This document shows, in pieces, positions 55,244 to 55,668 of a DNA stretch of 55,668 bases. This DNA is from an uncultured Nitrospira sp. (lineage in GTDB: Bacteria > Nitrospirota > Nitrospiria > Nitrospirales > Nitrospiraceae), in the NCBI GenBank assembly GCA_902500755.1, contig CABVRV010000014.1, positions 1 through 55,668 on the forward strand. Reading direction: 5' to 3'. The position numbers and the translations under genes were made by a program. Within the stretch, counting starts at the first letter, position 1. Each line of letters begins with the position of its first letter. The notes beneath the pieces are model-generated. The model saw only the letters and a list, made by a program, of their open reading frames with translations. It had not been told where the DNA came from and searched no databases.

Positions 55244-55668
55244 GCTTTGGCCTTATATTTATGGAGGAGTTGTAATAAATGCCTCTACTTCCTGGAGAGT
55301 AATATTGGGGTGGGATTTTGTACTGTGCATCACTGGCTCGCTTAATTTCTTTACGAAACCGGTTCCCTTCTGACTGTTTGTCGCAGGGTTACAACCCGGT
55401 CTGATAACGAGTGCTCCGTCCGACGCCGATGGAGATGAGGATATTCTTTTTGGCCAGGTCTTGCAAATCTCATGTGGGAGAAAAATGGGATCAAGTAATA
55501 GGGTTGGATCGTTATTGTGCATCGCTGGCTTGTTCGGATCTTGTAAGCAAAAGCAGGTGCCGGAGTACAGCTGCTATGGCCTGGTCGACTGACCGTCGAT
55601 AGTGAGGCCGGTGCGACTGCTATCATTCAACGAACTTTCGTCCCGCAATCGATGGCCTGATTGCGTCC
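55244..55668. other. 425-base right-end region without supported gene
   Basis: Overlapping minus-strand frames of 87-91 codons exist (55259-55522, 55351-55626) but have no recognisable family, SD or codon pattern. Near 55590-55625 a plus-frame peptide (VDSEAGATAIIQRTFVPQSM) faintly recalls an IS91-type transposase but is too short to call. The region may contain remnants of mobile DNA. Confidence 0.35.

Noticed and set aside
55259-55626. Minus-strand frames of 87 and 91 codons at the right end
   Set aside because: No SD, no recognised motif and Pro/Ser/Thr-rich shadow-like composition; not reported as genes.
55565-55668. Weak resemblance to an IS91-type transposase (SEAGATAIIQR)
   Set aside because: Only about ten residues look similar and the frame stops soon; too little to call a mobile element.

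Overview
The window is a bacterial chromosome segment from a diderm with type IV pili and sigma-54. The lptCAB, rpoN, hpf, rapZ, pilMNOPQ and aroB gene order, together with glnB-glnA and overall protein character, best fits a Nitrospira-like member of the Nitrospirota. That placement is an inference from gene order and protein character, since no 16S rRNA lies in the window. No rRNA, tRNA or CRISPR array was recognised.

Positions 1-15910 hold one co-directional translation super-operon. It runs from the tuf tail through the S10, spc and alpha clusters (rpsJ to rplQ), with secY, adk, map, infA and rpmJ embedded, and ends at a strong 18-bp-stem terminator. A promoter directly after it starts lptC-lptA-lptB-rpoN-hpf, followed by rapZ. 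A second clear sigma-70 promoter precedes a small MerR-like gene and pilMNOPQ, which end at a hairpin. aroB, nadE, glnB (PII) and glnA follow. NadE lacks the catalytic Cys of its glutaminase domain (Gly161), which is unexpected.

From about 31.5 kb the window becomes accessory. It holds a small secreted protein, a CBS-pair protein and a GMC oxidoreductase. Next is an AT-rich three-gene block at 35098-39362: an unknown 290-aa protein, an AAA+ ATPase and a pentapeptide-repeat membrane protein with a channel-like C-terminus. It looks horizontally acquired and is the best candidate for an undescribed system. A four-lipoprotein operon containing three paralogues follows on the minus strand, then an ABC-F ATPase (Uup type) and a DUF4403 lipoprotein.

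Positions 45223-51281 form an exopolysaccharide-type locus: a HEAT-repeat membrane protein, a TPR plus YaiO-like outer-membrane barrel and a GH18-like secreted protein on the minus strand, and a divergent GT2 synthase whose ATG overlaps the opposing ATG in one CATG. Two tandem paralogous HDOD signalling genes, a TPMT-family methyltransferase and a frameshifted HEPN-domain gene finish the window. In the HEPN gene the Rx4H motif and the conserved C-terminus lie in another frame after a one-base loss near 54582. The last 425 bases hold no gene that can be supported.
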